Source: a bacterium
GTDB lineage: Bacteria > Atribacterota > JS1 > SB-45 > 34-128
Direction: 5' to 3'
DNA: 5,194 nt
Assembly: GCA_018903015.1 (NCBI GenBank)
Contig: JAHIPR010000248.1
Coordinates: 1-5,194, forward strand
Translations under genes and position numbers: made by a program
Shown: positions 1 through 5,194 of the stretch, piece after piece
Layout: each line of letters starts with the position of its first letter
Numbering within the stretch: the stretch's first letter is position 1
Notes under the pieces: model-generated
What the model was told of the DNA's origin: nothing
Database searches by the model: none
The model's input: the letters and a program-made list of their open reading frames with translations, nothing else

Positions 1-77
1 CCGAGGAGGGTCTGTTTGGTTGGTCTACTGCTATGGATATAGCTTATAGGCCACAACAATGGTTTATAAAAAAGTAG
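1..77 (+). CDS. C-terminal end of probable ABC solute-binding protein (partial)
   Basis: Only the last 24 codons of this gene are in the window, in frame from base 3 to a TAG stop at 75-77. The visible tail reads EEGLFGWSTAMDIAYRPQQW and then ends FIKK. A tail rich in Tyr, Arg-Pro and Trp that ends in lysines fits the C-terminus of family 5 (peptide/nickel-type) extracytoplasmic solute-binding proteins. The position directly upstream of the two permease genes, same strand, is the classical place for that gene (as in dppA-dppBCDF or the Thermotoga oligosaccharide-transport operons). If so, the protein would be a lipoprotein or periplasmic protein that captures the substrate and docks on the permeases. 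The identity rests mainly on context, since no domain core is visible. That this is a true reading-frame end is supported by the clean stop and the structured spacer that follows. Confidence 0.6.
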   Translation, partial: EEGLFGWSTAMDIAYRPQQWFIKK

Positions 78-99
78 AGAACTAAAAAAGTAGAGAACT
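68..99 (+). repeat. Perfect 16-bp tandem duplication across a stop codon
   Basis: The 16-base unit AAAAAAGTAGAGAACT occurs twice head to tail, at 68-83 and 84-99, with no mismatch. The first copy contains the final lysine codons and the TAG stop of the upstream gene. The second copy lies just past it and carries a decoy TAG in another frame, because 16 is not a multiple of three. The duplication ends next to another A-run (101-105) at the foot of the hairpin. It looks like a recent replication-slippage event between A-runs, with no effect on the protein upstream. Confidence 0.9.
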
Positions 100-103
100 G
101 AAA

Positions 104-140
104 AAGGGGATTTTGTCTGACCTTCAGGCAGAATCCCCTT
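104..140 (+). promoter_or_regulatory. Long intergenic hairpin between binding-protein and permease genes
   Basis: Bases 106-120 pair with 124-138 around a three-base loop (CCT, 121-123). This gives 15 consecutive pairs, of which two are G-U wobbles (113/131 and 116/128). Two A-T pairs (104-105 with 139-140) extend the base. The 3' side is followed by TTCGTC, so there is no proper T-tract and a full intrinsic terminator on the plus strand is unlikely. The A5 run at 101-105 would be a short T-tract only for minus-strand transcripts. Stable hairpins in this position are known in other ABC operons, where they protect the binding-protein mRNA from 3' exonucleases or attenuate readthrough, so that binding protein is made in excess over permease. 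That role is inferred here. The hairpin itself is read directly from the sequence. Confidence 0.75.
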
Positions 141-145
141 CGTCA

Positions 146-151
146 AAGGGG
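146..151 (+). promoter_or_regulatory. Shine-Dalgarno of the first permease, with possible anti-SD partner
   Basis: AAGGGG lies 7 bases upstream of the ATG at 159 and supports that start. Its exact complement CCCCTT sits at 135-140, five bases upstream, so a 6-bp hairpin (loop 141-145) could hide this site. Four of those bases (135-138) are the closing G-C pairs of the larger 106-138 hairpin, so the two structures cannot coexist. Confidence 0.7.
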
Positions 152-158
152 AACAAAA

Positions 159-1157
159 ATGTTATTTTATGTTATACGACGATTGCTTTATATGATTATT
201 ATCTTATTTCTATTGTCCGTTGTTGCCTTTATCATCATACAACTTCCTCCTGGTGATTATGTGAGTGCTTATGTAGCTGAAATGCAGAGCATGAGGGGTG
301 AGAGATTGGCAGAAGAAGAAATTATTGCCTTAAGGAAAATCTATGGTGTAGATCGGTCTATGTATGTCCAATACTCTAAATGGTTGTGGAAGTTGTCTCA
401 TGGAAATTTTGGGATGTCTCTACAATTACAAAGACCGGTAATTGATTTAATAGCTGAACGATTACCTTTAACAGTGTTGATATGTATTCTTGCCACCATT
501 TTCACCTACGCTGTGGGTATGCCCATAGGAATTTATTCAGCTATTCGTCAGTATTCTATCGGTGATTATTTTTCTACCGTCTTTGGTTTTATTGGCCTTG
601 CTGTACCTAATTTCCTTTTAGCCCTTATATTAATGTTTCTTTTTTATAAATATTTTGGTTTCAGCATAGGCGGTCTTTTCTCTCTCCACTATATGGACGC
701 ATCCTGGAGTGTGGGAAAATTTATAGATATGTTAAAACATCTTCCTATCCCCGTGATAGTTATTGGCACGCCGGGTGCAGCTGCGCTTATTCGCACTATG
801 CGGGGGTGTCTATTGGATGAGCTTCGCAAGCAATATGTCATCACTGCTCGAGCTAAAGGACTTGAAGAAAGAACCCTTTTATTCAAATACCCGGTTAGAG
901 TAGCCATTAACCCGATAATTAGTACCATAGGTTGGACACTTCCCTGGCTTATCTCTGGAGGAACCATCACCTCGATAGTGCTTGGCCTGCCTACTACGGG
1001 ACCTTTACTTTTCCAGGCACTATTGAAGCAGGATATGGAATTAGCTGGAAGCATCCTTATGATTTTATCCTTTTTAACGGTAATAGGTACTTTTATTTCT
1101 GATATTCTTTTGGTTTTACTGGATCCTCGTATTCGATATGAAAAATCAGCAGTTTAA
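159..1157 (+). CDS. ABC transporter permease, DppB/OppB family
   Basis: This is the first inner-membrane channel subunit of the importer. At 332 residues it has the usual length for DppB/OppB-like proteins. The N-terminus (FYVIRRLLYM, then a helix at about 9-28) and the extracytoplasmic LPPGDYV (about 29-35) are hallmarks of this branch. Further hydrophobic segments lie at about 104-126, 135-165, 195-215, 253-275 and 298-322, giving six membrane spans. The cytoplasmic coupling loop that contacts an ATPase is at about 227-247 (VITARAKGLEERTLLFKYPV), a variant of the EAA motif. The C-terminus LLDPRIRYE is typical. The ATG at 159 is preceded by AAGGGG at a good distance. The frame overlaps or closely abuts the second permease, consistent with translational coupling. 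It forms the pore with that permease. The substrate cannot be read from this subunit. It could be a peptide or, given the downstream gene, an oligosaccharide. Confidence 0.93.
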   Translation: MLFYVIRRLLYMIIILFLLSVVAFIIIQLPPGDYVSAYVAEMQSMRGERLAEEEIIALRKIYGVDRSMYVQYSKWLWKLSHGNFGMSLQLQRPVIDLIAERLPLTVLICILATIFTYAVGMPIGIYSAIRQYSIGDYFSTVFGFIGLAVPNFLLALILMFLFYKYFGFSIGGLFSLHYMDASWSVGKFIDMLKHLPIPVIVIGTPGAAALIRTMRGCLLDELRKQYVITARAKGLEERTLLFKYPVRVAINPIISTIGWTLPWLISGGTITSIVLGLPTTGPLLFQALLKQDMELAGSILMILSFLTVIGTFISDILLVLLDPRIRYEKSAV

Positions 1158-2286
1158 GAAGGTTTACAAGGTAATGAAGAATAACAAAAGAAAGATTAGC
1201 GCGGAAGAAAAACTTTATGTAGCTACGCAGTGGCAGCTTATGCGGCGAAAATTTAAAAAACATAAATTGGCTATACTGGGTGGAACTACATTAGTTATTT
1301 TTTATATTTTAGCTATATTTTGTGGGTTTTTTTCTCCTCAGGATATATTTAAACAGCATTCAGGATATATCTACGCTCCCCCCCAGAGAATCCACTTCTT
1401 TGATGAGGAAGGTTTTCATCTTCGCCCCTTTGTCTATGGGATGGAGAGAAAAATTGATCCAATAACTTTTCGTAAAATATATATTGAGGATAAAACCAGA
1501 AAACTTCCTATTTATTTTTTTGTTCGCGGTGATAAATATAAGCTCTGGAACCTATATTCGACCGATATTCATTTCTTTGGAGTAAAAGATGGACCAATAT
1601 TTTTATTTGGGGCGGATAAATTAGGGAGGGATTTATTTTCTCGTAATCTTCATGCTGCCCGTATTTCTTTATCTATAGGGTTAGTAGGAGTAGCCATTAG
1701 TTTTATATTGGGATGTATAATAGGAGGAATATCTGGATATTTTGGAGGAATGGCTGATATGGTTACCCAGAGAGTTATAGAATTTTTAATTTGTATACCC
1801 ACCATTCCCCTCTGGATGTCTCTAAGTGCAGCTCTGCCAAAGAAGTGGCCACCAACTAAAATTTATTTTGGTATTGTCATTATCCTTTCCATTGTAGGCT
1901 GGTGTGGATTAGCGAGAGTGGTAAGAGGAAAGCTCTTAGAACTAAGGGAGGAAGATTTTGTCATGGCGGCTAAGATTTGTGGAGCAACCTCGGGAAGGAT
2001 AATCACCAGACATCTTCTCCCCGCATTCTTAAGCTATCTTATAGTGAATGTGACCTTAGCTATACCAAATATGATCTTAGGGGAGACCTCTTTGAGTTTT
2101 CTTGGTTTAGGGATGCGCGCTCCGGCAGTTAGTTGGGGGGTTCTATTACAAGATGCACAAAATGTGCGTACACTTGCCCTCCACCCCTGGCTTTTAATTC
2201 CAGGATTATGTGTCATCATTACCATTTTAGCCTTTAATTTCTTAGGAGATGGCCTCCGTGACGCAGCTGATCCATATAAATTATAA
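1138..2286 (+). CDS. ABC transporter permease, DppC/OppC family, with large extracytoplasmic insert
   Basis: This is the second channel subunit. At 382 residues it is clearly longer than the roughly 280-300 of E. coli-type DppC. The N-terminus is basic and cytoplasmic, including an EKLYVATQWQLMRRKFKKHK stretch, then a first helix at about 44-64. An insert of some 90 residues (about 65-156) follows, rich in aromatic and charged residues, with YAPPQRIHFF at 79-88 and LRPFVYG at 95-101. The normal family sequence resumes with FGADKLGRDLFSR (157-169). Helices follow near 175-199, 212-232, 243-260, 296-316 and 350-370. The EAA-type coupling loop runs from about 270 to 296 (FVMAAKICGATSGRIITRHL), followed by LGETSLSFLGLG (314-325) and FLGDGLRDAADP (368-379). 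The ATG at 1138 gives a 20-base overlap with the first permease but only a weak ribosome site. The in-frame ATG at 1174 (residue 13) has AAGAAGG 11 bases upstream and is a serious alternative start. Confidence 0.92.
   Translation: MKNQQFKKVYKVMKNNKRKISAEEKLYVATQWQLMRRKFKKHKLAILGGTTLVIFYILAIFCGFFSPQDIFKQHSGYIYAPPQRIHFFDEEGFHLRPFVYGMERKIDPITFRKIYIEDKTRKLPIYFFVRGDKYKLWNLYSTDIHFFGVKDGPIFLFGADKLGRDLFSRNLHAARISLSIGLVGVAISFILGCIIGGISGYFGGMADMVTQRVIEFLICIPTIPLWMSLSAALPKKWPPTKIYFGIVIILSIVGWCGLARVVRGKLLELREEDFVMAAKICGATSGRIITRHLLPAFLSYLIVNVTLAIPNMILGETSLSFLGLGMRAPAVSWGVLLQDAQNVRTLALHPWLLIPGLCVIITILAFNFLGDGLRDAADPYKL
1156..1176 (+). promoter_or_regulatory. Ribosome-binding site and alternative start of the second permease
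   Basis: AAGAAGG at 1156-1162 begins in the TAA stop of the first permease and lies 11 bases before an in-frame ATG at 1174-1176. The upstream ATG at 1138 has only GGAT about 14 bases away. Initiation at 1174 would remove 12 mostly polar and basic residues and no conserved motif, leaving a 16-base gap rather than an overlap. The spacing is on the long side, so the choice stays open. Confidence 0.45.
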
Positions 2287-2296
2287 GTAAGGTTTT

Positions 2297-2318
2297 AAGG
2301 AAGGAAAGGTATATTGTG
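2297..2318 (+). promoter_or_regulatory. Purine-rich ribosome-binding site supporting a GTG start
   Basis: A run of purines, AAGGAAGGAAAGG at 2297-2309, precedes a GTG at 2316-2318 with a 6-base spacer. No ATG fits this site. The next in-frame methionine codons lie inside the nucleotide-binding fold, downstream of the Walker A motif. The strong site therefore decides in favour of the GTG start for the first ATPase. Confidence 0.75.
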
Positions 2319-3338
2319 GATTTCGAGAATAAGACAATCTTAAATAATAAAAATATCCCTTTATTACAGGTAAAAAATCTCAAGGTTTACTTTTATTTAG
2401 AGGAGGGAATCCTAAAGGCGGTGGATGATGTAAGCTTTGATATTGGGAGAAAAAAGGTCTTGGGTATAGTAGGGGAGTCTGGTTGCGGAAAGAGCGTCAC
2501 TGCCCAGTCAATTCTCCGAATAGTCCCTCATCCGGGAAGGACGGTGGAGGGGGAAATCCTTCTTCATCAGAATGGTAATCTCGTTGATCTTGCCAGGTTA
2601 GACCCCTCTGGGAGGGATATAAGAGCCATCAGGGGAAAGGAGATAGCCATGATCTTTCAGGAGCCGATGACCTCGCTTTCCCCGATTCACACTATAGGGA
2701 ATCAGATTATGGAAGCAGTTCTTCTTCACCGGGATATGAACCAAAATGAGGCAAGGAAGCTTACATTGGAGATGCTTTACAAGGTTGGTATCTCCAATCC
2801 TCACCAGAGGATAGATGAATATTCCTATCAGCTCTCCGGAGGTCTTCGCCAGAGGGCGATGATTGCTATGGCTCTATCCTGTAATCCTTCTCTCCTAATC
2901 GCTGACGAACCGACCACTGCCTTAGACGTTACAGTTCAGGCTCAGATTCTGGAGTTGATGAAGGAACTGCAGAAGGAATTTGGTATGTCGATTATATACA
3001 TTACCCATAACTTAGGGGTTATTGCCGATATATCTGAGGAGGTATTAGTGATGTACTTAGGAAAGGTGGTAGAACATGCAAATACTGATGAGATCTTTCA
3101 TAATCCCCTTCACCCTTATACGATAGGACTTCTAAAGTCTATCCCTAAGGTCGGGAAAAAGGCAAGGACGCGGCTCGAGGCTATCAAAGGGACAGTCCCC
3201 ACTCCCTTAGATCTTCCCAGGGGATGTAGGTTTTATCAACGGTGTCGAGAGGCAAAGGAAGGGATATGCAACGTGGATAACCCTTCGTTAATCGAGGTAA
3301 CAAAGGGTCACCAGGTAAGTTGTTTTTTATATAAATAA
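2316..3338 (+). CDS. ABC transporter ATP-binding protein, DppD/OppD family
   Basis: This is the first of two different ATPase subunits that drive the importer from the cytoplasmic face. It has 340 residues, the standard length. The motifs are complete: Walker A GESGCGKS (53-60), Q-loop FQEPMTS (114-120), signature LSGGLRQR (173-180), Walker B SLLIADEP (192-199) with catalytic Glu198, D-loop ALDV (202-205) and switch His231 (ITHNL). The Opp/Dpp-type C-terminal extension is present, with NPLHPYT (263-269) and four cysteines, C304-x5-C310-x7-C318-x17-C336. Such a cysteine set binds a 4Fe-4S cluster in the characterised mycobacterial oligopeptide permease ATPase. A cluster here is by analogy. Translation starts at GTG 2316 behind a strong ribosome-binding site, 29 bases after the second permease and 21 bases before the partner ATPase, so all are likely co-transcribed. 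All catalytic residues are intact, so both sites of the heterodimer may hydrolyse ATP. Confidence 0.95.
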   Translation: MDFENKTILNNKNIPLLQVKNLKVYFYLEEGILKAVDDVSFDIGRKKVLGIVGESGCGKSVTAQSILRIVPHPGRTVEGEILLHQNGNLVDLARLDPSGRDIRAIRGKEIAMIFQEPMTSLSPIHTIGNQIMEAVLLHRDMNQNEARKLTLEMLYKVGISNPHQRIDEYSYQLSGGLRQRAMIAMALSCNPSLLIADEPTTALDVTVQAQILELMKELQKEFGMSIIYITHNLGVIADISEEVLVMYLGKVVEHANTDEIFHNPLHPYTIGLLKSIPKVGKKARTRLEAIKGTVPTPLDLPRGCRFYQRCREAKEGICNVDNPSLIEVTKGHQVSCFLYK

Positions 3339-3359
3339 AAGAAAAAAACGAGGATAGAT

Positions 3360-4376
3360 ATGTTAAAGAAAAGCGGAATGCCTCTCTTAGAAGTAAAGAA
3401 CTTAAAAAAATATTTTCCTGTTGAGAAGGGATTCTGGAGAAAGACAGTTGGATATGTTAAGGCGGTGGATAAGGTCAACCTCTACATCAACGAGGGAGAG
3501 ACCTTAGGAGTGGTAGGAGAATCGGGCTGCGGAAAGACAACTCTGGGAAGATGCATCCTGAGAGCCATCGAGCCAACCGAAGGAAGTATCCTCTTTCGGT
3601 TGAACGGTGACATGATTGACATTACCAAACTTGACAGGGAATCCCTAAGAGCTACGAGAAGGTATACCCAGATGATCTTTCAAGACCCTTACTCCTCACT
3701 TGATTCAAGGATGACCGTCCTGGACATTGTAAGTGAGCCACTTTTGGTTAATAACCTTGCCACAGGAAGAAAGATGGAGGAGAGAGTAAAAGACCTGGTA
3801 AAGGTAGTGGGCCTAAACGTAAAGCATCTAAAGCGCTATCCCCATGCCTTTAGCGGTGGACAGAGACAGAGGATTGGGATTGCCCGGGCACTGGCTTCTA
3901 ATCCAAAGTTCATCGTTGCCGATGAGCCGGTCTCAGCTCTGGATGTATCGGTTCAGGCCCAGACATTAAACCTTCTTCAGGATCTACAGGTCGAGTTTAA
4001 ATTGACCTATCTTTTTATCTCCCATGATTTAAGTGTAATTGAGCATATTTCAGATAGGGTAGCCGTTATGTATGTGGGGAAGATAGTGGAGCTGGCCAAG
4101 ACAGAGGAATTCTTCCTTAATCCCCTTCACCCTTATTCGGAGGCACTCTTATCTGCTTTGCCCAAGCCAGATCCTCGCCTGAGGATGAAGAGGATTATCT
4201 TATCCGGCGAGGTGGCTAATCCGGTCAATCCTCCTTCAGGCTGTTACTTTCATCCAAGGTGTAAATACGCCGAAGAGATATGCAAAAAAGAAGAGCCCGG
4301 ATGGAAAGAAGTTAAACCTGACCATTTTGTCGCCTGTCACTTTGCTAAAAAATTAAGTCTTAAGGGAGTTATTTAA
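3360..4376 (+). CDS. ABC transporter ATP-binding protein, DppF/OppF family
   Basis: This is the second ATPase subunit, expected to pair with the DppD-like protein and contact the permease coupling loops. It has 338 residues. The N-terminus [18 protein letters not shown] is typical of DppF/OppF. The motifs are intact: Walker A GESGCGKT (53-60), Q-loop FQDPYSSL (107-114), signature FSGGQRQR (164-171), Walker B FIVADEP (184-190) with catalytic Glu189, D-loop ALDV (193-196) and switch His222 (FISHDL). The C-terminal extension has NPLHPYS (254-260) and GCYFHPRC, with four cysteines C295-x5-C301-x6-C308-x17-C326 that parallel those of the partner. The ATG at 3360 has GAGGA at 3350-3354 with a 5-base spacer, better than the next methionine at 3378. 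The stop lies 4 bases before the next start, which implies coupled translation with the small membrane protein. Confidence 0.95.
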   Translation: MLKKSGMPLLEVKNLKKYFPVEKGFWRKTVGYVKAVDKVNLYINEGETLGVVGESGCGKTTLGRCILRAIEPTEGSILFRLNGDMIDITKLDRESLRATRRYTQMIFQDPYSSLDSRMTVLDIVSEPLLVNNLATGRKMEERVKDLVKVVGLNVKHLKRYPHAFSGGQRQRIGIARALASNPKFIVADEPVSALDVSVQAQTLNLLQDLQVEFKLTYLFISHDLSVIEHISDRVAVMYVGKIVELAKTEEFFLNPLHPYSEALLSALPKPDPRLRMKRIILSGEVANPVNPPSGCYFHPRCKYAEEICKKEEPGWKEVKPDHFVACHFAKKLSLKGVI

Positions 4377-4380
4377 AGAT

Positions 4381-4791
4381 ATGTTAAAGATTTCCCTTAT
4401 ATTTTTGGCCTTTATCGCCTTCTTTGTCTTAATCTTAAAATTTGTTATTATACAAATGGGAAGACTTACCGATAAGTATATAGGTGAAAAACACCGAGCG
4501 ATTGAGGAAATTGTTAATACGGGAAAAGTACCTAAGGCCTGGATAAACAAATTAGAAAAAAGAATTTCCTCGGTGAGTAAAACTCAAGGTCGACCAAAGA
4601 AAGTACTCAAAATGAAAATGCAAGCAAAGACCATTGTCTTAAAGAAGATTGACCATTTAATAGATTGCTCTAAGACATCCCCTTTTGTTCAAGATAAAGA
4701 AACAAAGGAGATTTTATTGAATAAACTTATGGACGCTCGAAGGTTCTGGGAAGAAAAAGATTGGGAGGAGATCATGGCTTCTCCTGAGTAA
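4381..4791 (+). CDS. Small membrane-anchored protein of unknown function
   Basis: I do not recognise this 136-residue protein. It opens with one hydrophobic helix (about 4-25, with only Lys20 charged) and then a highly charged, lysine- and glutamate-rich, probably helical domain (27-136). The N-terminus lacks a lipobox or a clear cleavage site, so it looks like a signal anchor rather than a secreted protein, and orientation is uncertain. Features in the soluble part are KVPKAWINKLEKR (49-61), a basic patch around 68-89, a single cysteine (96) and an acidic, Trp-containing end (RFWEEKDWEEIM, 121-132). AAGGGAG at 4362-4368 is 12 bases upstream of the ATG, a long spacing. The start is only 4 bases after the ATPase stop, so coupling may help. 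The hydrophobic helix supports this start over Met26. Tight packing implies co-expression with the transporter. A regulatory or accessory role is possible but not shown. Confidence 0.75.
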   Translation: MLKISLIFLAFIAFFVLILKFVIIQMGRLTDKYIGEKHRAIEEIVNTGKVPKAWINKLEKRISSVSKTQGRPKKVLKMKMQAKTIVLKKIDHLIDCSKTSPFVQDKETKEILLNKLMDARRFWEEKDWEEIMASPE

Positions 4792-4808
4792 AAAGGAAAC
4801 CATTTAAT

Positions 4809-4829
4809 CGCTGTGCTGCCCGCACAGTG
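4809..4829 (+). promoter_or_regulatory. Hairpin just upstream of the last gene's ribosome-binding site
   Basis: Bases 4809-4816 pair with 4822-4829, eight pairs including one G-U wobble (4810/4828), around the loop TGCCC (4817-4821). The stem is followed by GGAAAGGAG and not by T residues, so it is not an intrinsic terminator. It ends one base before the Shine-Dalgarno tract of the next gene. It could limit ribosome access, mark an mRNA processing point, or act as an inverted-repeat operator. I cannot tell which. Confidence 0.5.
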
Positions 4830-4830
4830 G

Positions 4831-4847
4831 AAAGGAGAAAAATTATG
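4831..4847 (+). promoter_or_regulatory. Ribosome-binding site and start of the last gene
   Basis: AAAGGAG at 4831-4837 lies 7 bases before the ATG at 4845-4847. This is one of the best ribosome-binding sites in the window, and it fixes the start of a gene whose end is outside the window. Confidence 0.8.
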
Positions 4848-5194
4848 CTCAAACCTTATGGTGTACCTATTGAAAGACTAAATGGGGGGAAACCTATTGT
4901 TACCCCAAAGAATAACTGGTGGGAGAATGAAGCAACTATTAATGCTGCAGCTTTTTATCTGGAAAGGTCTGCAACTAACGATCCAATCATTAGGAAATTA
5001 ATTTTTATGGAAAATCTTGATGACCCAAGATTGGAGAATGGGGTTGTGGCGGTACATTACCGTGCTCTTTCTAAAAAAGCTCCAGGTAAGCAACACTCTC
5101 GGTCCTACGTAGGGCTGGCTTTGTTTACCCCCGAAGTTGAATTGCTCAAAAGATATCCGGAGCCCCTCATAGCACCCTCAGAAAATCCCCAAGG
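4845..5194 (+). CDS. Probable GH130-like glycoside phosphorylase/hydrolase, N-terminal part
   Basis: An open frame from the ATG at 4845 runs off the right edge with 116 complete codons. The layout matches the start of the GH130 five-bladed beta-propeller family, which includes beta-mannoside phosphorylases. There is a GGKPIVTP entry (14-21) like the family's NPI(I/L)xP. A WWENEATINAAAFYLE stretch (25-40) corresponds to the W-E-x-x-A-x-F-N-x-A blade. VVAVHYRA (67-74) is like the family's LLYRA strand end. Last come RSYVGLALFTPEVELL (86-101) and EPLIAPSENP (106-115), like the R-x-x-G-x-A-x-S-x-D strand and its P-V-x-x-P follow-on. The EDPR segment carrying the general acid Asp in characterised GH130 enzymes would lie beyond the window, so activity cannot be judged. 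The DDPR at 59-62 is probably not that site because it precedes the blade-1 HYRA. No signal peptide is visible, so the enzyme is likely cytoplasmic. It would act on what the upstream transporter imports. Other beta-propeller glycosidase families (GH43/GH32-like) remain possible. Confidence 0.62.
   Translation, partial: MLKPYGVPIERLNGGKPIVTPKNNWWENEATINAAAFYLERSATNDPIIRKLIFMENLDDPRLENGVVAVHYRALSKKAPGKQHSRSYVGLALFTPEVELLKRYPEPLIAPSENPQ

Noticed and set aside
101..140. Intrinsic terminator on the plus strand
   Set aside because: The stem is strong, but it is followed by TTCGTCAAAGGGG and lacks a T-tract. A T5 tract exists only if read on the minus strand, where no gene is seen upstream of it.
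689..1054. Minus-strand reading frame of 121 codons
   Set aside because: It lies wholly inside the first permease, whose protein is well conserved, and has no ribosome site or recognisable protein. It is a shadow frame.
1327..1384. Homopolymer runs (T7 at 1327-1333, C7 at 1378-1384) as a phase-variation switch
   Set aside because: The frame is intact through both, the runs are short, and T-runs are expected in hydrophobic AT-rich genes. The C7 merely encodes the Ala-Pro-Pro of the insert. No other sign of phase variation is present.
2034..2804. Minus-strand frames at 2034-2225 and 2598-2804
   Set aside because: Both are antisense to conserved permease or ATPase motifs, are short, and show no recognisable protein features.
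3101..4136. A 19-base exact repeat (TAATCCCCTTCACCCTTAT) at 3101-3119 and 4118-4136
   Set aside because: Both copies encode the conserved NPLHPY motif at the same place in the paralogous ATPases. Shared ancestry or gene conversion explains it, so a mobile or regulatory repeat is not needed.
4353..4550. Minus-strand 65-codon frame across the ATPase/small-protein junction
   Set aside because: It is antisense to the hydrophobic helix of the small protein and has no supporting signals. It also conflicts with the plus-strand operon organisation.
5019..5032. LDDPR in the GH130-like protein as the catalytic EDPR motif
   Set aside because: In characterised family members the catalytic Asp segment follows the first-blade YRA strand and the P-V-x-x-P stretch. 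Here DDPR precedes them, so the true site should lie beyond base 5194.

Overview
This window looks like part of a single plus-strand operon for an ABC importer of the peptide/nickel (Opp/Dpp, PepT) type, followed by a small membrane-anchored protein of unknown function and the start of a likely carbohydrate-active enzyme. The DNA is AT-rich and uses AGA/AGG arginine codons freely. Strong purine-rich Shine-Dalgarno sequences and tight gene spacing point to a bacterium. The transporter proteins recall those of Thermotoga-like, fermentative or deep-branching anaerobes, including uncultured candidate phyla. That placement is an impression from protein style, and I cannot name a taxon.

Layout, left to right. 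Bases 1-77 hold the last 24 codons of an upstream gene, probably the extracytoplasmic solute-binding protein. Bases 78-158 are a short, highly structured spacer: a 16-bp perfect tandem duplication that straddles the stop codon, a long hairpin (106-138), and the Shine-Dalgarno of the next gene, which could pair with the hairpin's 3' arm. Then come permease 1 (159-1157, DppB-like), permease 2 (1138-2286, DppC-like with a large extracytoplasmic insert), ATPase 1 (2316-3338, DppD-like) and ATPase 2 (3360-4376, DppF-like). A 136-residue protein with one N-terminal membrane helix follows after 4 bases (4381-4791). After a 53-base spacer with a hairpin, a gene begins at 4845 and runs off the right edge. 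Its N-terminus resembles GH130 glycoside phosphorylases/hydrolases.

How the parts fit. The binding protein would deliver a substrate to the two-permease channel, and the two different ATPases would energise import. Family homology alone says 'peptide/nickel'. Opp/Dpp-type importers in Thermotoga-like organisms, however, often carry oligosaccharides, and the downstream GH130-like gene makes uptake of a beta-mannoside or related oligosaccharide, followed by cytoplasmic breakdown, a reasonable hypothesis. The substrate is inferred from context only.

No RNA genes, CRISPR arrays, insertion sequences or convincing promoters were seen. No gene-free stretch exceeds about 80 bases, and the minus strand carries only shadow reading frames.
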